64,000 nucleotides of DNA. It comes from Perca fluviatilis (lineage: Eukaryota; Chordata; Actinopteri; Perciformes; Percidae). The stretch covers positions 23,042,745 through 23,106,744 of the forward strand of contig NC_053127.1 of the NCBI RefSeq assembly GCF_010015445.1. Reading direction: 5' to 3'. Numbering within the stretch: the first letter of the stretch is position 1; every line of letters starts with the position of its first letter. The notes under the pieces are model-generated. The model saw nothing but the letters and a program-made list of their open reading frames with translations, ran no database searches and was not told where the DNA came from. The position numbers and the translations under genes are program-made. Shown here piece by piece: positions 60,539 to 64,000 of the stretch.

Positions 60539-61334
60539 TAGCCTGGGTAAACCCTGACGACCTTCCGGCAAATTTTAGATTTGCTCTGCAGGTCAGTCTG
60601 GCGAAGAGCCCATTCAAACCCATTTCCAATGTCCTCAAAATTGAGGCACCAATCACAACCGTTGAGGTGGGCTTTACACCAATCACAACCGTTGAGGCGG
60701 GCTTTACGCAACGAGGATAGCGCAGCGACGGCGAGCAGCTTTTTGTTTACATTCAACATGACGGCCACCGAAGCCGTGCTTCACCATGACCAGGGACCGG
60801 CAGGTCAGTCTGACATATGCCGATTTTATACCGGTCTATGGTATAATTAACTGACAACAGAAGTTATACGAGTTACAGTTCTCAAGGACGCACGCACACA
60901 CCGACAGAGACACTGTCTCTTTCTCCTTTCTCTCAACTTCTCCGCCGTGTGTGGCGCGTACCCGCTCGCGGTGTGAAGCATGTGTCCGCGCTATTCTTGC
61001 ACATGTAGGGAGCCTCGTGAATTAACCTGCAACATATCAGCTGTTTGGAAATTCTTCAGCGTGTGTGCAGAAGATAACAAGTTAGCAATATGCAACACCT
61101 GCAAGGAGAAAGCGTGGAGGGACGACACCAAAAACCAGAATCACATTTTTTTTGTTGGATGTGAAAAGCGTCACCCAGATCGTTGGTCTGATTGGTTGAA
61201 GGACTATCCAATGGCACCCAGAGGTATTTGAGTGGCATCCGTTGGTGACGCCCCTCTGGAAATGAACTGTCAATGAACCTTTCCCAGACCCACTCTCAGT
61301 TACAGCTGAGAAGGGTCTGGTGTTAACCAGGCTA
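60539..61334 (+). mobile_element. hAT-like element with BED-type ORF
   Basis: TGAAAGACC at 60530-60538 and 61335-61343 flanks it (8-9 bp, ambiguous because the end is palindromic). The ends are TAGCCTGGGTAAACCC and, inverted, TAGCCTGGTTAACACC. The interior has a two-unit tandem repeat of ACCAATCACAACCGTTGAGG near 60649-60705 and an ORF with a BED-like zinc motif. Confidence 0.78.
60980..61231 (+). pseudogene. BED-type zinc-finger fragment of a transposase
   Basis: The 83-codon ORF includes ISAVWKFFSVCAEDNKLAIC and NTCKEKAW. This matches the W...F/FxxxxxxxxAxCxxC core of BED domains. The paired His residues expected later are not clearly placed (candidate HPDRWSDW), and the catalytic region is missing. 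It lies inside the element at 60539-61334. Confidence 0.6.
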
Positions 61335-61344
61335 TGAAAGACCT

Positions 61345-61640
61345 AAAATCTGCGTAAAAAGGTAGGGTAGGCTGAGGTGGGGGATGGGTCAAACGACACA
61401 GGACTTTAACCCAGGAGAGCAGGGTTCGTGTCCCATTGTTGCTCTGCATGTCACTGAAACATACATTTTGTAACCCCACCCACAATCTTTCCCTAACCGT
61501 AACCAAGTAGTTTTACCTTGCACATTGAAAAATGCCGGCAAAGTCCCGACCAAGTCCGTCGAAAAATGCCGCCAAAAGGGCTGCGTCTGGCTGAGACGCT
61601 GAAGGAGACTTTTTGCGTCCGTAACGCCAAAAGGCACCTG
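61345..61640. repeat. probable repeat with box-B-like motif
   Basis: Contains GGTTCGTGTCC near 61424 (one change from the Pol III box B), preceded by AACCCAGGAGAGCAGG. A matching box A is not evident. It probably belongs to a dispersed repeat next to the SINE at 61647. Confidence 0.35.
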
Positions 61641-61646
61641 ACCAGG

Positions 61647-61812
61647 GTGCCCAGATAGCTCAGTTGGTAGAGCGGGCGCCCATGTATAGAGGTTTACTCC
61701 TCGACGCAGCGGGCCCGGGTTCGACTCCGACCTGCGGCCCTTTGCTGCATGTCATTCCCCTCTCTCTCTCTCTCTCCCCTTTCACGTCTTCAGCTGTCCG
61801 GTCAATTAATTA
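61647..61812 (+). mobile_element. tRNA-derived SINE
   Basis: Box A TAGCTCAGTTGG (61656-61667) and box B GGTTCGACTCC (61718-61728) match the internal RNA polymerase III promoter. The acceptor stem does not pair and the A-B spacing (about 50 bp between boxes) is long for a plain tRNA. A body with TTTGCTGCATGTCATTCCCC and a (CT)n run follows, as in a recurrent fish SINE. It is therefore a SINE and not a functional tRNA gene. Confidence 0.72.
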
Positions 61813-61815
61813 TTG

Positions 61816-62086
61816 TAACACACGTTATAATGCTCGCCTATCTGCTAGCATGGCACTCCCTCATGCTCTGCACATGTGCGACTCCCAACAAAGATGGTAC
61901 AGAAGTGTGATGCCTCACTCTGTAGCTAAAACAGAGAGCTCAACACACAGGGTGAAAAGAGGAGCTGCAGCAATGTGCAGTACAACAAATATATGGTGTT
62001 TTCTGAAAATTAAACCACATAAACCTATTCTGGTACAACCTCTAAATACAATTATGAACCTGAAAATGAGCATAATATGAGCACTT
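61816..62086 (+). mobile_element. TA-flanked MITE, 5'-truncated copy
   Basis: Follows the right part of the 37651-38158 element: ACACACGTTATAATGCTCGC, ACTCCCAACAAAGATGG, AGAGAGCTCAACACACAGGG, ending GCATAATATGAGCACTT then TA (62087-62088). The left half is missing exactly where the SINE ends. Confidence 0.85.
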
Positions 62087-62088
62087 TA

Positions 62089-64000
62089 ATATTGCAAAAA
62101 TGGTCTTTGGTCAAGTAATGTTGGTGTCAAGATATATTTATGATAAATGCTAGATTTAGTCTTACAGTACAGTAAGTCTTCATCATCTCAAACACTTTGT
62201 AAATCAAGTTTCTTTCTGGCTTATTTTTAAGTGAATTTTTTTTAACTTGTGGTTACAACTAATGAAACACTGTCGACACAGCTGTCGACTGCAAGTCAGA
62301 TCTGGTTTACTTCAGTGATGATTTCTTTTTAATAAACGTTTTTCAAGTGCAGTGACTGTAACCATTCTTACTTCAACACTCTACTTACACGTCTTTGAAC
62401 AAGCAAAATTAAAAAATTCCCCACATACACAAAGTTATGTATTCCAGATTTTTGGTGAGAAAAAGGCTGCGACACTTTTAAGGTTACTTGGATAACAAAG
62501 TAATGAGTGGGTCACGTTTAGATTATGTTTGGAACCAACATTCATTTCAATTTAGGTCCATTATCGATCCAGTTATTGTTTCAAACTGCATTTTTTCAGT
62601 CATCCAGAGGACAATCTTGTTCATCTGCATTATTCTGACAAAGATTTTGTAGTTTCACATGCTCTCAGCAATCTTCACACTATAATCACAAACAGACACT
62701 TTGCCTGAGGCCCTTTACTAAGTACAGACATACTGTAGTTCTACATGGCACACTGAGCTATTTAGAACAGTAATCAGAGTTTCTGCACTCCTATGGATAT
62801 TTTCTTTATACTGTATAAAGGTTGTGAGTCAAAAGGTTTGAGATATATTACAGCAGAATCAATCAAACCTAATATGTGTGAATGTAGAGGTGGACAAAAG
62901 AGGATATCAAGAAAACGATGCTGTGTGTACAAATATTCAGATCATTTTCCAGGTGTTTTTGATTTCAAAACACTTGCTTTCACCTATTACATGAATCAAC
63001 TTCAAATTTGAAAAGGGGTATTCTGGATGACTCATCAGCAAATATGTTCTTGATTATATAATTTTATTCTGATGTCATTCTTATGCACATGGTTTTAAAG
63101 TTAGAGCATAAACAATCTTCTCTTACAATCATTCAATCAGCAAGAGATTTTGCTGACATGAATAGCATATTTTCAACCAACCTCAAAGTGAAAAATGACA
63201 CGTAACAAAGCTCGCTCTTCTAGATAGGAGCTTTTGACTGCCTAGTGCAAAAGGAGAGATGACAGCATTAGCACCCAAACTGCTCCCACTGTTAATATCC
63301 ATCTTCAACCACTCTTCTCATCCTTAATATATCCTTCTTTCAAATCCCTTTAGTTTCAAACCACACATTATCCAATTCTTATTTGAGCATTTATGATATC
63401 AGGAAGAAGACTTGTCCAACCAAGGCTAAAACATATTTGTACAATTGCCCAAAATATTCCACTGCGGCCCTGTCTGCAAATTGAGAAAATATGATACGGC
63501 ATTAAATTATCTGTGAAAATAAACTGAGTGCACTTAAATCCTAATGAAGGATTTGCGGACATATAATACTGGATGAGAATTTCAGCCATATTTGTAGTCT
63601 CCATTAGCTTCCATTTCTGGATATTTTTCACATTATTAGCAGTAGTAATATTATTAGTCTCTGTAATATAAAATATGTCCAATGTGTGTGGCTTTGCACC
63701 AGAATATTTATATTTCTATACTGAAAAACTTGGAGCTACAAAGCAAAACTGCAAACATAATAATAGTTTCTGGTCAGGAATATCACAGAGACATCCCATG
63801 TGAAGACCTGATCCTCCTCGAGTTAGCACGTCTGCTCTACAGACATCTCCTTGACTGATCAAAGGCCTTTATATCCTTCACTGAGAGATCAGGGCGCTTT
63901 GTGGCCCTTAAAAAAATACTTTACTCTTCTCAGAGACACCAGGGATCCCTCCTCCACCCAATTCCCACCATCGGAACTTCTCATGTCTGAACTGCAGGCT
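62089..64000. other. intergenic to window end, nothing recognised
   Basis: AT-rich, with no ORF above chance, no RNA gene and no repeat structure seen. Confidence 0.5.

Noticed and set aside
61647..61735. Functional tRNA gene
   Set aside because: A and B boxes are present, but the acceptor stem does not pair and the spacing is long; the 3' body and CT tail indicate a SINE.
61664..62080. 138-codon + strand ORF
   Set aside because: It reads across the SINE and MITE; its second half repeats in other MITE copies without frame conservation.

Overview
This window is vertebrate nuclear DNA, almost certainly from a ray-finned fish and probably a percomorph-type teleost. The evidence is a split gene with GT-AG introns of about 0.1-4.7 kb, long AT-rich intergenic DNA, (CA)n, (GA)n and (TA)n microsatellites, and many short DNA transposons with terminal inverted repeats (TIRs) and target-site duplications (TSDs). 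Several of these transposons resemble families common in teleost genomes. There is no bacterial, phage, plasmid or CRISPR signal.

Positions 1-12,630 hold one protein-coding gene on the + strand: adamts15, a secreted ADAMTS metalloprotease that cleaves hyalectan proteoglycans. Eight exons are visible: 1-501, 5237-5369, 5482-5649, 8188-8471, 8580-8757, 8861-9033, 9776-9951 and 10081-10873. The first is cut by the window edge. They join in frame to 801 codons plus a stop: end of the propeptide, furin site RTKR, catalytic domain with [12 protein letters not shown], disintegrin-like domain, first thrombospondin repeat (TSR), Cys-rich domain, spacer and two C-terminal TSRs. The 3' UTR ends near an AATAAA at 12602.

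Positions 12,631-64,000, about 51 kb, contain no coding exon I can support. They form a transposon graveyard. Short hAT-like elements with 8-9 bp TSDs lie at 13181-14083, 17120-17896 (with a BED zinc-finger remnant), 21132-21377, 26336-26683, 42719-42895, 47362-47783, 52765-53198, 56189-56547 and 60539-61334 (BED-like ORF). Two PIF/Harbinger remnants (19522-20823 and 32304-34084) keep recognisable transposase pieces, and the second is nested inside an older TTAA-flanked element. Other items are TTAA- and TA-flanked MITEs (short non-autonomous transposons), an L2-like LINE tail, a reverse-transcriptase fragment, a tRNA-derived SINE, and diverged copies of widespread teleost repeats.

The non-repeat observations most worth checking are a perfect 23-bp-arm hairpin at 56904-56955, a TATA box plus initiator at 52405-52440 with no known gene, a candidate conserved non-coding element near 28085-28265, an unexplained 194-codon ORF on the minus strand at 14564-15148, and loss of the O-fucosylation glycine in the second TSR of adamts15. 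I did not find an obviously new multi-gene system.
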